DNA of 64,000 bases, taken from contig NZ_CP123872.1 in NCBI RefSeq assembly GCF_031598375.1, positions 2,910,501-2,974,500 on the forward strand, given 5' to 3'. This document shows, piece after piece, positions 47,427 through 57,359 of this stretch (the first letter of the stretch is position 1; each line of letters starts with the position of its first letter). Below the pieces are notes generated by a model. That model did no database searches and was not told where the DNA came from. It saw only the letters and a list, made by a program, of their open reading frames with translations. This stretch comes from Temperatibacter marinus (GTDB lineage: Bacteria; Pseudomonadota; Alphaproteobacteria; Sphingomonadales; Kordiimonadaceae). Made by a program: the position numbers and the translations under genes.

Positions 47427-48593
47427 ATGATAGAGTTCCCCCATTTAAAATTTGATCACGGTGAAGAGATCGACATGCTGCGAGACATGGTCCGTAAATT
47501 TGCAGAGAGCGAGATTGCACCACTAGCTGAGAAGACAGATACGGAAAACAGCTTTCCGAATGACCTTTGGCCAAAAATGGGTGAGCTTGGTTTATTAGGC
47601 ATGACAGCCCCTGAGGCCTACGGGGGAACTGACATGGGATACCTAGCTCATGTGATCGCCATGGAAGAAATTAGTCGTGCCTCAGCCTCAATTGGTCTCT
47701 CTTATGGGGCCTTTTCAAATCTCTGTGTTAATCAACTTTCAAAAAATGCAAATGAAGAGCAAAAGGCAAAATATTTACCTAAGCTATGTAGCGGAGACTA
47801 TATTGGTGCTTTGGCTATGAGTGAACCTGGTGCAGGGTCAGATGTGGTTTCAATGCGGCTGAAGGCTGATAAAGTGGACGGCGGCTATTGTCTAAACGGC
47901 AACAAAATGTGGATTACCAACGGGCCAGACGCTGATGTCTTAGTGGTTTATGCAAAGACGGATATGGACGCCCACGCCCGGGGCATTACAGCCTTTATCA
48001 TTGAAAAGTCTGACGCAGGTTTTTCCACAGCACAAAAGCTCGACAAACTGGGCATGCGTGGTTCGAATACTTGTGAATTGGTTTTTGAGAATTGCTTCAT
48101 TCCTGAAGAGCGAGTCATGGGCGGTGTTGGACGAGGTGTCAACGTGCTGATGTCAGGCCTTGATTATGAACGCCTTGTTCTATGCGGTGGGCCGCTAGGA
48201 ATTATGCGAGCCTGTCTAGACATTGTTGTTCCTTTTGTGCATGACCGGAAACAATTCGGGAAAAGCATCGGTGAATTTCAACTCATGCAAGGTAAACTTG
48301 CCGACATGTATGCTACATGGGGCGCTTGTCGTTCCTATGTTTATGCCGTAGCTCAAGCTTGTGATCGCAGTGAAACAACACGCAAAGATGCAGCAGCTTG
48401 TATTTTATATGCTGCAGAAAAAGCAACATGGATGGCTGGAGAAAGCATCCAGGCACTTGGCGGCATGGGATATATTAATGAAACACCTACAGGCCGTTTG
48501 TGGCGCGATGCAAAACTATATGAAATCGGTGCTGGTACATCAGAAATTCGGCGGATGTTAATTGGCAGAGAACTCTTTAAAGAAACCGATTAA
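47427..48593 (+). CDS. liuA: Isovaleryl-CoA dehydrogenase
   Basis: A 388-residue acyl-CoA dehydrogenase. The catalytic Glu sits in [15 protein letters not shown] (Glu248), the position specific to isovaleryl-CoA dehydrogenase rather than the C-terminal Glu of other acyl-CoA dehydrogenases. Also seen are the FAD/substrate motifs [10 protein letters not shown] and MWITNG and the C-terminal [20 protein letters not shown]. It oxidises isovaleryl-CoA to 3-methylcrotonyl-CoA and would pass electrons to ETF. The start is the ATG at 47427 with GAGGAAG upstream; the frame is open further only because it overlaps liuD. Last gene of the operon. Confidence 0.95.
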   Translation: MIEFPHLKFDHGEEIDMLRDMVRKFAESEIAPLAEKTDTENSFPNDLWPKMGELGLLGMTAPEAYGGTDMGYLAHVIAMEEISRASASIGLSYGAFSNLCVNQLSKNANEEQKAKYLPKLCSGDYIGALAMSEPGAGSDVVSMRLKADKVDGGYCLNGNKMWITNGPDADVLVVYAKTDMDAHARGITAFIIEKSDAGFSTAQKLDKLGMRGSNTCELVFENCFIPEERVMGGVGRGVNVLMSGLDYERLVLCGGPLGIMRACLDIVVPFVHDRKQFGKSIGEFQLMQGKLADMYATWGACRSYVYAVAQACDRSETTRKDAAACILYAAEKATWMAGESIQALGGMGYINETPTGRLWRDAKLYEIGAGTSEIRRMLIGRELFKETD

Positions 48594-48601
48594 TTCATAA
48601 G

Positions 48602-48625
48602 AAAAGGCGCTCTAGGGCGCCTTTT
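48602..48625. terminator. Bidirectional terminator between liuA and the PAS chemoreceptor
   Basis: AAAAGGCGC pairs with GCGCCTTTT around a short loop, with A and T runs built into the stem. It serves the plus-strand liu operon and possibly the minus-strand chemoreceptor gene, whose stop is at 48648. Confidence 0.85.
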
Positions 48626-48647
48626 CGACTTAAAGAAAGTCTTTCGT

Positions 48648-50243
48648 TTAATCTTGAAGCATATTATTAAATTCTGCACTCAAAGATTCTGCCAAACGTG
48701 TCAATTGGCTCGACACTTCAAGAACCTCTGTAACAGCTGTTGTTGTCGTGTCTGCAGAAACCTGAACTTCTGATATGTGGCGTGAAACTTCTTGAGTACC
48801 ATGCGCCGCTTCTTGAGCATTTCTAGCTATCTCAGATGTTGCAGCACTCTGTTGGTCAGCTGAATCTGCAATATTGCCTGCAATTTCAGAGACTTCACCA
48901 ATGACGGTCGAAATTTCATCCATCGCCTTCACCACTAAAGATGTTTCGCTTTGAATAGCCGAAATTTGCTGGGTAATTTCTTCTGTCGCATTGGCGGTCT
49001 GATTAGCCAAGGATTTAACTTCACTAGCAACCACCGCAAATCCTTTACCTGCATCCCCTGCTCTGGCGGCTTCAATTGTCGCATTCAAAGCAAGTAAATT
49101 CGTTTGCTCTGCAATATCACTAATCAGTTTGACCACATCTCCAATTTTCTGTGAAGCATCAGCAAGGTGGTTGACTTGATCACTGGCCTCAAGAGTTTTA
49201 CCATTGGCTTTAGTTGAAATTTCCGACGCTCTTGAAATCTGTGCTCCAATTTCATGGACAGATGCCCCAAGTTCTTCAGTCGCTGCAGCCACAGTTTCAA
49301 CATTTGATGTCGCAATTTGAGCAGCGCTAGAGACCTCTGTTGCTGTCTGCAGGCTTGTATTAGACGCCAGAGACATGGTTTGAGATTGATCATTTAAAAC
49401 CAAACTATCCTTTTTGATGAGATCAACAGTTTCCCCAACAGTTTTTTCAACCTGAACCTGTGCTGTAATATTCGTCCAGGTTAGAAGCGTTGCCATATAG
49501 CTGCTATCGCTGGCCATAATTGCTGACACCTGTAATCCAAGGACTTGATCGCCTATTTCCATTCTGTCTTTTTTGGGAAGGCCTCGACCGGATTTGATCG
49601 CTTCTGCCAATCCATTCAATTGAATAAAACCATCTATAGACGCACCAACAGGGTCTTCTACATTTATTTGTAAGTGGTCTTTTAACAATTTCAATGAGGT
49701 GACCGCTGCTTCATTCACATAAGAGATAGAAAGAGTTTGAGGGTCAATCATCATTGCGCTAATGGGCATTTTGTCCACAAGCTGACGCAGGCGTTCTGTT
49801 TCGAATCTAAATTCTTCCCGCTCGGTCACTATACGCCAAGTCAATATAACGCGATCAAAACTACCATCTTCTTTATCAAGGCTATCAATTGTGATCTCTA
49901 AATAGTCATGGCCGATCTTAACAAGTTTAAAGAGAGGCAAACTAGATTTTGATTGAAACTCTGCAGAAGACAATTCACTTTGCGGTATAAAATCCGTTAA
50001 GGACACGCCTCGAATTTCACTTCCCTTTTTATTCTTTAAGGGATGATTCATTTCCTCGAGAAATTGTTCCCCAGTATCATTATGATAAATCATCTCTGCA
50101 GATGATTTATCTACAGTGATCACACCAAGAGGCATGGTATTAATGATACGTTGATATGTTCTAAGACCCCGATCTTTGACTCGTAAATCTTCTTCTAATC
50201 CAGCAATTTCATCTTTAAGACTCTGGTTCCCAAAACCAAACAT
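48648..50243 (-). CDS. Soluble PAS-domain methyl-accepting chemotaxis protein
   Basis: A 531-residue chemoreceptor with no membrane segment. It starts with a short coiled coil (about 5-30), followed by two PAS-like domains (about 30-130 and 140-265; [24 protein letters not shown] and [19 protein letters not shown]). A signalling domain (about 295-520) with the conserved tip [21 protein letters not shown] completes it. It should sense an internal signal such as redox or energy state and act on the same CheA/CheW pathway as the transmembrane receptor at 15 kb. No heme- or FAD-binding residue can be assigned. AAGGGA precedes the ATG. Confidence 0.92.
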   Translation of the reverse strand: MFGFGNQSLKDEIAGLEEDLRVKDRGLRTYQRIINTMPLGVITVDKSSAEMIYHNDTGEQFLEEMNHPLKNKKGSEIRGVSLTDFIPQSELSSAEFQSKSSLPLFKLVKIGHDYLEITIDSLDKEDGSFDRVILTWRIVTEREEFRFETERLRQLVDKMPISAMMIDPQTLSISYVNEAAVTSLKLLKDHLQINVEDPVGASIDGFIQLNGLAEAIKSGRGLPKKDRMEIGDQVLGLQVSAIMASDSSYMATLLTWTNITAQVQVEKTVGETVDLIKKDSLVLNDQSQTMSLASNTSLQTATEVSSAAQIATSNVETVAAATEELGASVHEIGAQISRASEISTKANGKTLEASDQVNHLADASQKIGDVVKLISDIAEQTNLLALNATIEAARAGDAGKGFAVVASEVKSLANQTANATEEITQQISAIQSETSLVVKAMDEISTVIGEVSEIAGNIADSADQQSAATSEIARNAQEAAHGTQEVSRHISEVQVSADTTTTAVTEVLEVSSQLTRLAESLSAEFNNMLQD

Positions 50244-50356
50244 TAATAAATTCCCTTTAACGTTTTACTTAAGCTCACTATCCCCCGATTGTGCTCTGTA
50301 AAAATCATATTTTTACTAACAGTCGACTATAGAGACAGTTTGTTTCAAGTCAAAAA

Positions 50357-50380
50357 AAATCGCCTCAAAAGAGGCGATTT
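50357..50380 (-). terminator. Terminator of the 268-residue unknown gene
   Basis: AAATCGCCTC/GAGGCGATTT with a 4-base loop, followed on the minus strand by TTTTT; 26 bases after the stop at 50407. Confidence 0.88.
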
Positions 50381-50406
50381 ATCAGGATTATATTATGCAC
50401 TAATTT

Positions 50407-51213
50407 CTATTTGAACAAACGATCATTTGTATATTCGTGCATTCCGTATATTGCTCGCGCCAGAATTGATTGCTGCTCCAAAGGAGTAAAGCCTCCTGAC
50501 CGGATCGCAACAAAACAATCAAGAGCAATGATCAAAGGGATCTGTCTGACTAAATCAGGATTAAGACGTTGTAACCATCTCTTGAACATCGACTTGACCA
50601 TACGCTTTTGGTTACTTTCATAACCCTTAATGGAAAAACCATTGGTGCCATCAAGTTTCATTCTTAACGCTTGAAACCCTCCTTCTAATGAAAAAGAGAA
50701 GCGAGCAAGGTCATGCTTAAGGTCCCCGATCGGGCGCAGCCTTTTGCGACCAATTAAATGAACTTCCTTTTCCTGCAGATCAAACTCCATGTTATCAATA
50801 GACAAATTACCCGGCACTTTTGTATATGGGACTGGATCTAGGATCTTTTCACGACGCAAAATATCAAGCAGTTGCTCGCTCAATTTAGAAATTCCAGCAC
50901 AAGCAACACCGTTAATTATAACTGTCTCACCATAAAAAGGGACTAAATGAGGCTTTTCTAGGATACTAGCCAATCCAAGAAGCGGCTCAAATCGATATTC
51001 ATTATGAAGCATCTTGGAAACGTCATCCGCTTCTAAACTCTCGGGCATTTCATTGGTGATTTCCATCAGCTGTTTCGCCATTCCAGACAAAACATCTAGC
51101 CAAAAATTTTCACCCATTGTTTGTTTGCGGTAAACCTGCCCTAAATTGATATAGCGACTATCGCTTTCAGGATAATCCAAATTAAGCGCAACATTGAAGT
51201 TTTGTGTATCCAT
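50407..51213 (-). CDS. Uncharacterised 268-residue cytoplasmic protein
   Basis: I do not recognise this protein. It has no signal peptide or membrane segment. The C-terminal part is helical and basic (MFKRWLQRLNPDLVRQ) with a hydrophobic helix (PLIIALDCFVAIRSG). The centre has short beta-like stretches (IDNMEFDLQEKEVHLIGRKR). AAAGGAG precedes the ATG, and a strong terminator follows, so it is a real monocistronic gene. Its neighbours, a PAS chemoreceptor and a radical SAM gene, give no clear functional hint. Confidence 0.75.
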   Translation of the reverse strand: MDTQNFNVALNLDYPESDSRYINLGQVYRKQTMGENFWLDVLSGMAKQLMEITNEMPESLEADDVSKMLHNEYRFEPLLGLASILEKPHLVPFYGETVIINGVACAGISKLSEQLLDILRREKILDPVPYTKVPGNLSIDNMEFDLQEKEVHLIGRKRLRPIGDLKHDLARFSFSLEGGFQALRMKLDGTNGFSIKGYESNQKRMVKSMFKRWLQRLNPDLVRQIPLIIALDCFVAIRSGGFTPLEQQSILARAIYGMHEYTNDRLFK

Positions 51214-51367
51214 AATATATCTCCTTTAAAGAAGACATACGCAAACTCCATGCCACTAATTTATTCAGATTTCGCAATAAAAGGGCTAGTATAAGCCTCA
51301 TGTATTCAAGTGAAGGGAAATTCCTGCCGCATTTAAAACGAGCTACGGAAAATATTGCAAGCCAGTT

Positions 51368-52600
51368 TTAAGCAAATAAATTAAGCTGCCCAGAAGATCT
51401 ATCCTGACGCGACCTCACATCCGCAGGGACCGTAAACTTCACAGGGCATGAATTCAAGGCATCCTCTTTAGTCTCATGAGCTTGCTCCCCAATATTTAAC
51501 CGAAGACGACGACAATGAACTTCAAATCGACGTTTAAGCATCTCCGCTTCAAAACCCTTTCCTTTCATACGGTGTTTAAATCGAGGGTCATTCACGCGAC
51601 CGCCCCGCATCGCCTTCAAACGCGAGAGCACTCGCTCCTTTCGATCTGGAAAATAAGCTGTTAACCATTCTGAAAAAAGACCCGCCACCTCAAGCGGCAG
51701 CCTTAAAAGAATATAGGCTACCTCTTTGGCACCCGCATGTTTAACCGCCTCCAGGACTTGTTCCATCTCCATATCATTAATTGCGGGAATTATAGGAGCA
51801 AACATCGCCCCTGTCGGAATTCCAGCATCAGATAACAAGCGGATAGCATCCAGCCTTTTTTGCGGGGAAGATGCTCTGGGTTCCAAAACTCTTGCAAGTT
51901 TGGGGTCCACTGTGGTGACCGAGACATAAACTTTCACAAGTCCTTTAGCCGCCATTTCAGATAACAAATCAATATCCCGGACAATCAGTTTATTCTTGGT
52001 CACGATCGAACAAGGATGATTGAATCGATTAAGAACTTCAAGAAGTTGGCGGGTAATTTTATGCTGCTTTTCAATAGGCTGATAAGGGTCTGTATTTGTG
52101 CCCATTGCTAAAGGAGTGACTGTATAATTTGGATCGGCTAATTCTTGCTCTAATAATGCCGCAGCATTGCTTTTCATCATTATATGGCGTTCGAAATCTA
52201 ACCCAGCTGAGAGGCCTAAGTAAGTATGGGTCGGCCTCGCAAAACAATATACACATCCATGTTCACAGCCACGATACGCATTAATAGATTTTTTAAAGGG
52301 AATATCTGGCGAGTCATTCTTTGTAATGATGGTTTTGGTCGCATCATGAAAAACACGCGTTTGATTGTCTGTCTTATCATAGGACTGCTCTCCAAAGGGA
52401 AACTCTGGCTCTTCAATTTTTTGGTAAGCCTCAAACCGTCCTGTACGATTTGAGCAAACACCACGGCCTAAATGACGGTGTTCTCGATTCAATCTTGCCT
52501 GCTCCCCTCCTTTCGATGATTTCAAAGGGTTTGGGCGGCCTGTAATTGACTGAATAACAGGTTTTTTTGAAATATGATTATATGTTCTTTCTTGTTCCAT
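51368..52600 (-). CDS. PA0069-type radical SAM protein (SplB-like), LexA-controlled
   Basis: About 410 residues. The radical SAM cluster motif is CEHGCVYC (Cys-x3-Cys-x2-Cys) in NAYRGCEHGCVYCFARPTH, followed by a TIM-barrel-like region (MGTNTDPYQPIEK, ITKNKLIVRDIDLL, YVSVTTVDPKLARVLEPRA). This is the PA0069/Rv2578c family, related to spore photoproduct lyase and of unproven function, often suspected in DNA repair. I start at the ATG at 52600. It has no Shine-Dalgarno sequence, and the -10 box is 6 bases upstream, so the mRNA is probably leaderless. A TTG at 52624 would lie inside the operator. Confidence 0.87.
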   Translation of the reverse strand: MEQERTYNHISKKPVIQSITGRPNPLKSSKGGEQARLNREHRHLGRGVCSNRTGRFEAYQKIEEPEFPFGEQSYDKTDNQTRVFHDATKTIITKNDSPDIPFKKSINAYRGCEHGCVYCFARPTHTYLGLSAGLDFERHIMMKSNAAALLEQELADPNYTVTPLAMGTNTDPYQPIEKQHKITRQLLEVLNRFNHPCSIVTKNKLIVRDIDLLSEMAAKGLVKVYVSVTTVDPKLARVLEPRASSPQKRLDAIRLLSDAGIPTGAMFAPIIPAINDMEMEQVLEAVKHAGAKEVAYILLRLPLEVAGLFSEWLTAYFPDRKERVLSRLKAMRGGRVNDPRFKHRMKGKGFEAEMLKRRFEVHCRRLRLNIGEQAHETKEDALNSCPVKFTVPADVRSRQDRSSGQLNLFA

Positions 52601-52606
52601 GGCATG

Positions 52607-52635
52607 ACTATAGCATAAGAACAAAAGTAGAACAA
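52607..52635 (-). promoter_or_regulatory. LexA-type operator overlapping a sigma-70 promoter
   Basis: On the minus strand GTTC-TACTTTT-GTTC (52619-52633) exactly fits the alphaproteobacterial SOS box GTTC-N7-GTTC. It overlaps a promoter with -35 TTGTTC (52630-52635), a 17-base spacer and -10 TATAGT (52607-52612). Predicted initiation is near 52600, at the A of the ATG. Confidence 0.75.
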
Positions 52636-52664
52636 ATATTTATTTAAAACCGTTAATCTGGGAC

Positions 52665-53867
52665 TTATCCCTCTGGTTCAAGGTGCACACAGCCTTCATT
52701 CAATGTTGAAAGCCAGGACAGAAAATCATTCGGTAACATCGGCTTACCCAAGATATACCCTTGAAGCGTATCAAAATTCAATTTTTTTGTAAGCGCATGG
52801 GTCTGGGCGTCCGACACACCACAACTCGCTGCTTTAATATCAAGTTTGTGTGCCAGATCGACAACTGATTCTAAAATTGTGAAAGCGACTTTATCTCTTA
52901 GGGCGGTATCGAGAAATCCTCGATCAATGATTATTTCAGAGAAAGGGATTTTGTGTAGTCTCATCAATGACCCAAAGCCCGTACCAAAATCATCTAAAGC
53001 GAGGCCCAGTCCTCTTAGGTGAAGGCGTCCCATTTCTTCCAGTAACTTTCGCTCGTCAATCAACATATCTGCTTCGCCAACTTCAAGTGTTACCATTTCT
53101 GGGGGCACATTATGCTGATCTAACAGGCCGCTTACAATATCAGAGAAATCACTTTTCCTTAGGTTTTCGGCATTTAAATTGAGAGAGATGGGCATCTCAA
53201 TGCCCTGGCTTAGCCACTCGCCGCACTGTTCAACAGCCAATTCAAGCATCCGATATGTCAGGACATCCATATACCCCTTCTCTGACGCCAAAGTGAGAAC
53301 AGAATGCGCTCCCATTAAACCACCTGATATTGATCTCCACCGTGCAAAAACCTCAACGCCTGTCACTTTCAATGTCTTAGCATCTACACGAGGCTGATAT
53401 ACGGGTACCAGGCCATCTGTCATCAAGCCGCGCATGAACTCAGTTTCAGAAAGAATAGAATCTGACACTCCCGCCTCATCACTTCTAGAGCGAACAAAAT
53501 CTGTGAGCGCTGAAAGCACTTTCTCTACAGGAATAGGCTTTGGTAACGTCGCCAGCAAATTGATTGAATATGCAATGGCAAGCTGTTCTGCAGAGTGAAG
53601 TGCTTTTTCAGCATGCCCCGTCATAAGAATGACACCAGGCCTCCAACTTAAACCTGCTATCTCCTTTATGAGACCATACCCATCTACTTCTGGCATATCC
53701 AAATCTGTAATGATAAAATTAAACTGCTCAGTCTTAAGAATATCTAAGGCTTTTTTTCCATTTCTTGCTGTGGAAACCAAATAGCCCTCTTGTCTGAGTT
53801 CGTGGGCTACAATATCCCGATAAGTTGAAGAATCGTCGACCACCAATATAGATTGTTCGTTACTCAT
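52665..53867 (-). CDS. Receiver-EAL protein with degenerate EAL signature
   Basis: A 400-residue protein: an N-terminal receiver domain (about 5-125; phospho-acceptor Asp55 in TDLDMP, acidic pair Asp11-Asp12) and an EAL domain (about 150-390). The EAL signature reads EVF (GVEVFARWRS), and the usual KxD before the last motif is changed (SEIIIDRGF). The Asn motif (SLNLNAENL), the Glu of LEVGE and DDFGTG are kept. It may therefore be a weak c-di-GMP phosphodiesterase, or a binding-only effector as in other degenerate EAL proteins. No GGDEF is attached. GGGGG precedes the ATG. Confidence 0.88.
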   Translation of the reverse strand: MSNEQSILVVDDSSTYRDIVAHELRQEGYLVSTARNGKKALDILKTEQFNFIITDLDMPEVDGYGLIKEIAGLSWRPGVILMTGHAEKALHSAEQLAIAYSINLLATLPKPIPVEKVLSALTDFVRSRSDEAGVSDSILSETEFMRGLMTDGLVPVYQPRVDAKTLKVTGVEVFARWRSISGGLMGAHSVLTLASEKGYMDVLTYRMLELAVEQCGEWLSQGIEMPISLNLNAENLRKSDFSDIVSGLLDQHNVPPEMVTLEVGEADMLIDERKLLEEMGRLHLRGLGLALDDFGTGFGSLMRLHKIPFSEIIIDRGFLDTALRDKVAFTILESVVDLAHKLDIKAASCGVSDAQTHALTKKLNFDTLQGYILGKPMLPNDFLSWLSTLNEGCVHLEPEG

Positions 53868-53930
53868 AAAGCCCCCTAAGCACTATTTCTTTAAGCATAA
53901 AACATTTGTGCACGCTTGTTAAAGAAAAAA

Positions 53931-53953
53931 GCAGGGCCAAGGCCCTGCTTTTT
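53931..53953 (-). terminator. Terminator of the gcv operon
   Basis: GCAGGGCC/GGCCCTGC with a short loop, followed on the minus strand by TTTTTT; about 20 bases after the gcvPB stop at 53973. Confidence 0.82.
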
Positions 53954-53972
53954 AGAATTACAATAAAAAGGT

Positions 53973-55526
53973 TTAGCTTTCGTTATTCTCGTATCGAAGA
54001 ATAGGCTTTCGCGCTGCCAAAGTTTCATCCAAGCGCGCATAAGGCGCATGGTAAGGGGCAGCAAGGAATCTTTGCTTATTGCCAGACTTTGCTTCTGCTG
54101 CCAAACCTTTCATAGATCTAATAAATTGATCCAAATTATATTTACTCTCTGATTCTGTTGGCTCCACAAGCATCGCGCCATGAACAACAAGCGGGAAATA
54201 CATAGTCATCGGGTGATACCCTTCATCAATCATTGCTTTAGCAAAATCAAGAGTTGTGACACCTGTATCTTTTAAGAAGCCATCATCAAATAAACATTCA
54301 TGCATGCAGTAGCTGTCAAAGGCTAGCGACATGTCCTCTTTTAAAGAGGCTTGGACATAGTTGGCGTTCAAGACAGCATCCTCAGACGCTTGCTTGATAC
54401 CATCAATCCCGTGAGAGAGCATATATGTTAGAGCACGCGTATACATACCCATTTGACCATGAAAAGCCGTCAGACGCCCGAAAGAAGTATCCCCTTCGAT
54501 CTCTAACCACTCTTTTAGGGCAAATTTACCCTCTGCATCATTCACAATGTAAGGAACAGGCACATAGTCTTTTAGGCGATCTGAGAAAACAACAGGCCCA
54601 GATCCAGGTCCACCTCCGCCATGGGGCGTCGAAAAGGTTTTGTGCAAGTTAAAATGCATGGCATCAACACCAAGATCACCGGGGCAAACTTTACCAGCGA
54701 TGGCATTAAAATTCGCACCATCGCAGTAGAAATAAGACCCATTATCATGAATGGCGTCGGCAATTTGTCTCACTTCATTTTCAAATAACCCACAGGTATT
54801 TGGATTTGTGAGCATAACAGCAGCCACCGTTTCATCCAGAGAAGCTATCAAAGCTTGCATATCTACACGGCCATTATCTTTAGCCGGAATTGCTTTAACT
54901 TTATAACCGCAAAAGGCAGCAGTTGCAGGGTTTGTCCCGTGGGCTGACTCCGGACATAAAACGACAGACCGTGCATCTCCCTTCGCTTCATGAGCCTTAC
55001 GCATGGCCATCACACCGCATAGTTCGCCGTGGGCTCCTGCTTTGGGGGACAAGGCGACAACCGGCATATTTGTCATGCGTGTGAGCCATGTTGAAAGCTC
55101 TTCCATGAGCTCAATTGCTCCTTGAACAGTCGACATTGGCTGCAATGGATGAACATTTGAAAATCCAGGCAACCGAGCAATCTTCTCATTGAGACGAGGA
55201 TTATGCTTCATTGTACAAGAGCCAAGAGGAAAAACACCCATATCAATGCCATAATTTCTACGGCTAAGGCGCGTATAGTGGCGCATAACATCAGGCTCAG
55301 CCAAACCAGCGCATCCTATCTCACTTTGACGTTCTACGCCCCCAAGCTGAGCATCGAACTCTTCCAAATCTTCAAAGTCCACGCCAGTCAACTCTGTTGA
55401 TCCTATTTCATAAATCAAAGGTTCTGCTAAACGTAAACCTTGATGACCTGAGTAACTTTCAAATTTAGTCGTAGTCGCTTCGACATTTTCTAGTCCTGTA
55501 GGACGCCCTTCGGAATTCATTGACAT
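53973..55526 (-). CDS. gcvPB: Glycine dehydrogenase (decarboxylating) subunit 2
   Basis: A 517-residue C-terminal half of the split P-protein. The PLP Lys is in NLHKTFSTPHGGGGPG, followed by a glycine-rich turn. The conserved YFPLVVHGAMLVEPTE segment is also present. Together with GcvPA it decarboxylates glycine and transfers aminomethyl to lipoylated GcvH. The ATG overlaps the gcvPA stop by 1 base and has GGAGG upstream. Last gene of the gcv operon. Confidence 0.95.
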   Translation of the reverse strand: MSMNSEGRPTGLENVEATTTKFESYSGHQGLRLAEPLIYEIGSTELTGVDFEDLEEFDAQLGGVERQSEIGCAGLAEPDVMRHYTRLSRRNYGIDMGVFPLGSCTMKHNPRLNEKIARLPGFSNVHPLQPMSTVQGAIELMEELSTWLTRMTNMPVVALSPKAGAHGELCGVMAMRKAHEAKGDARSVVLCPESAHGTNPATAAFCGYKVKAIPAKDNGRVDMQALIASLDETVAAVMLTNPNTCGLFENEVRQIADAIHDNGSYFYCDGANFNAIAGKVCPGDLGVDAMHFNLHKTFSTPHGGGGPGSGPVVFSDRLKDYVPVPYIVNDAEGKFALKEWLEIEGDTSFGRLTAFHGQMGMYTRALTYMLSHGIDGIKQASEDAVLNANYVQASLKEDMSLAFDSYCMHECLFDDGFLKDTGVTTLDFAKAMIDEGYHPMTMYFPLVVHGAMLVEPTESESKYNLDQFIRSMKGLAAEAKSGNKQRFLAAPYHAPYARLDETLAARKPILRYENNES

Positions 55527-56875
55527 CAGAGAACCTCCTTCAAACCAGCAGTCAGTGCCGCAATATCATCATCAGTTACGCATTCAGTTGCTGCCAAAAG
55601 AATATGATCATCAAGGCCTGCATTTGGAAATAACCTCCCCCCAGGCACACCCGCGATAATATCTTTCTTCGCAAGTTTTTCCACAACATCCGTAGCATCT
55701 CCAGTGATGCGAAGAGTGATTTCATTGAAGAAGGCTTTGTTAAGAACCTCAACACCTTCAATAGAATTTAGCGCTGTTTTCAAATCAAGTGTTTTCTTAT
55801 GATTAACCATGGCAAGCTGACGTATTCCCTTTTCACCCAAAAGAGACATATGAATTGAAAAAGCTAAAGCGCAAAGGCCTGAATTCGTACATATATTTGA
55901 CGTCGCTTTTTCGCGGCGGATATGCTGTTCTCTTGTAGAAAGTGTCAAAACAAATCCACGCTTTCCGTCTGCATCAACAGTTTGCCCGCACAGCCGTCCC
56001 GGCATTTGGCGAACATATTTCTGGTTCGTTGCGAAAAGACCAACATAAGGACCACCGAAGTTCAGTCCATTTCCGATAGATTGCCCTTCACCTACAACGA
56101 TATCAGCACCCATCTCACCTGGAGATTTAAGGGCCCCTAGAGAAACAACTTCCGTAAACACAGCCACTAATAATGCCTTGTGAGCATGGGCTTTTTCTGC
56201 CACTGCAGTTAGATCACGAACATTGCCAAAAACATCAGGGTTTTGAACGAGGACGCAACTTGTTGTGTCATCAATGGCGTCGATAACAGCCTGAAGTTCC
56301 GCCTCTGGATCAGAAGGGTTTGCCGCTTGAGACACCAACTCATCATCCGTATATTGTGTCTGAGTTAGACAAACCTCGCGGTAATGCGGATGAAGATTGC
56401 CCGCAAGAATTGCTTTCTTTTTCCTTGTGACACGACGAGCCATCATAATCGCTTCGGCACAGCCTGTGGACCCATCATACATGGAAGCATTGGCTACATC
56501 CATCCCTGTAAGCTGCGCAACTTGAGTCTGAAATTCAAAAATCACCTGCAAGGTTCCTTGGGCTATTTCAGGCTGATAAGGAGTATAAGCCGTCAGAAAC
56601 TCCCCTCTTTGGATCAGGTGATCAACAGAAGAAGGAACATGGTGATGATAAGCGCCTGCACCAACAAAGAAAGGCACTGAGCCGGCTGCAGTATTTTTAG
56701 CAGCCAACTTGGACATATGACGCTCAACTTCCAACTCAGTTTTTCGTGTTGGCAAGTCAATTTTAGCGTTTAGAAATTCAGCAGGAACGTCGCTAAACAA
56801 AGCATCCACATTTGAGGCGCCAATGGTTGATAGCATATCCTGTCTATCAGCGTCCGAAAGAGGTAAATAACGCAT
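55526..56875 (-). CDS. gcvPA: Glycine dehydrogenase (decarboxylating) subunit 1
   Basis: A 449-residue N-terminal half of the split P-protein, starting [15 protein letters not shown]. The segments [29 protein letters not shown] and [16 protein letters not shown] are diagnostic. It has the same PLP-transferase fold as GcvPB without the Lys and forms the alpha2beta2 enzyme with it. It lies 64 bases after gcvH. GGAG precedes the ATG. Confidence 0.95.
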   Translation of the reverse strand: MRYLPLSDADRQDMLSTIGASNVDALFSDVPAEFLNAKIDLPTRKTELEVERHMSKLAAKNTAAGSVPFFVGAGAYHHHVPSSVDHLIQRGEFLTAYTPYQPEIAQGTLQVIFEFQTQVAQLTGMDVANASMYDGSTGCAEAIMMARRVTRKKKAILAGNLHPHYREVCLTQTQYTDDELVSQAANPSDPEAELQAVIDAIDDTTSCVLVQNPDVFGNVRDLTAVAEKAHAHKALLVAVFTEVVSLGALKSPGEMGADIVVGEGQSIGNGLNFGGPYVGLFATNQKYVRQMPGRLCGQTVDADGKRGFVLTLSTREQHIRREKATSNICTNSGLCALAFSIHMSLLGEKGIRQLAMVNHKKTLDLKTALNSIEGVEVLNKAFFNEITLRITGDATDVVEKLAKKDIIAGVPGGRLFPNAGLDDHILLAATECVTDDDIAALTAGLKEVL

Positions 56876-56939
56876 CTAGGGGTCTCCAAAGGAAAAGTTA
56901 GAGACGCACACAATAGTCCGTCTCGAAATATGGTTTGGA

Positions 56940-57305
56940 TTAGTCCGCGATGAAATCAGAATAAGCGTCTTCATCCATCATTTCATCAAGTTCATTGCTG
57001 TCCGCAATTTTCAACTTAAAGAACCAGCCTGCATCCGTCGCTGAACTGTTCACAAGAGAAGGATCGTCTTCTAGTGCACTATTCACTTCGGTCACTTCAC
57101 CACTGATAGGTGCATAGACTTCTGAAGCTGCTTTCACAGATTCTACGACAGCGGCATCATCGCCTTGCCCATAAGCGGCCCCGACTTCTGGCAACTCAAC
57201 AAAAACGACATCACCAAGAGCATTTTGCGCATGGTCTGTAATGCCGATTGTTGCAATATCACCGTCAACTGCGATCCATTCGTGGTCTTCTGTATATTTA
57301 ATCAT
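56940..57305 (-). CDS. gcvH: Glycine cleavage system H protein
   Basis: A 121-residue lipoyl carrier. The lipoylation Lys58 is in [12 protein letters not shown], and the N-terminal YTEDHEWI and C-terminal GWFFKLKI motifs are typical. It shuttles the aminomethyl group from the P- to the T-protein. AGGGAG precedes the ATG. Second gene of the operon, 54 bases after gcvT. Confidence 0.97.
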   Translation of the reverse strand: MIKYTEDHEWIAVDGDIATIGITDHAQNALGDVVFVELPEVGAAYGQGDDAAVVESVKAASEVYAPISGEVTEVNSALEDDPSLVNSSATDAGWFFKLKIADSNELDEMMDEDAYSDFIAD

Positions 57306-57359
57306 CTTTAATCTCCCTGACTAGATTTGATATGATTGATCGTTTGGTTCATGATCTAC

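Noticed and set aside
50255-50275. TTAA-N8-TTAA upstream of the PAS chemoreceptor as a second CtrA site
   Set aside because: The spacing is 8 instead of 7 bases and the trailing C is missing, so it does not fit the consensus.
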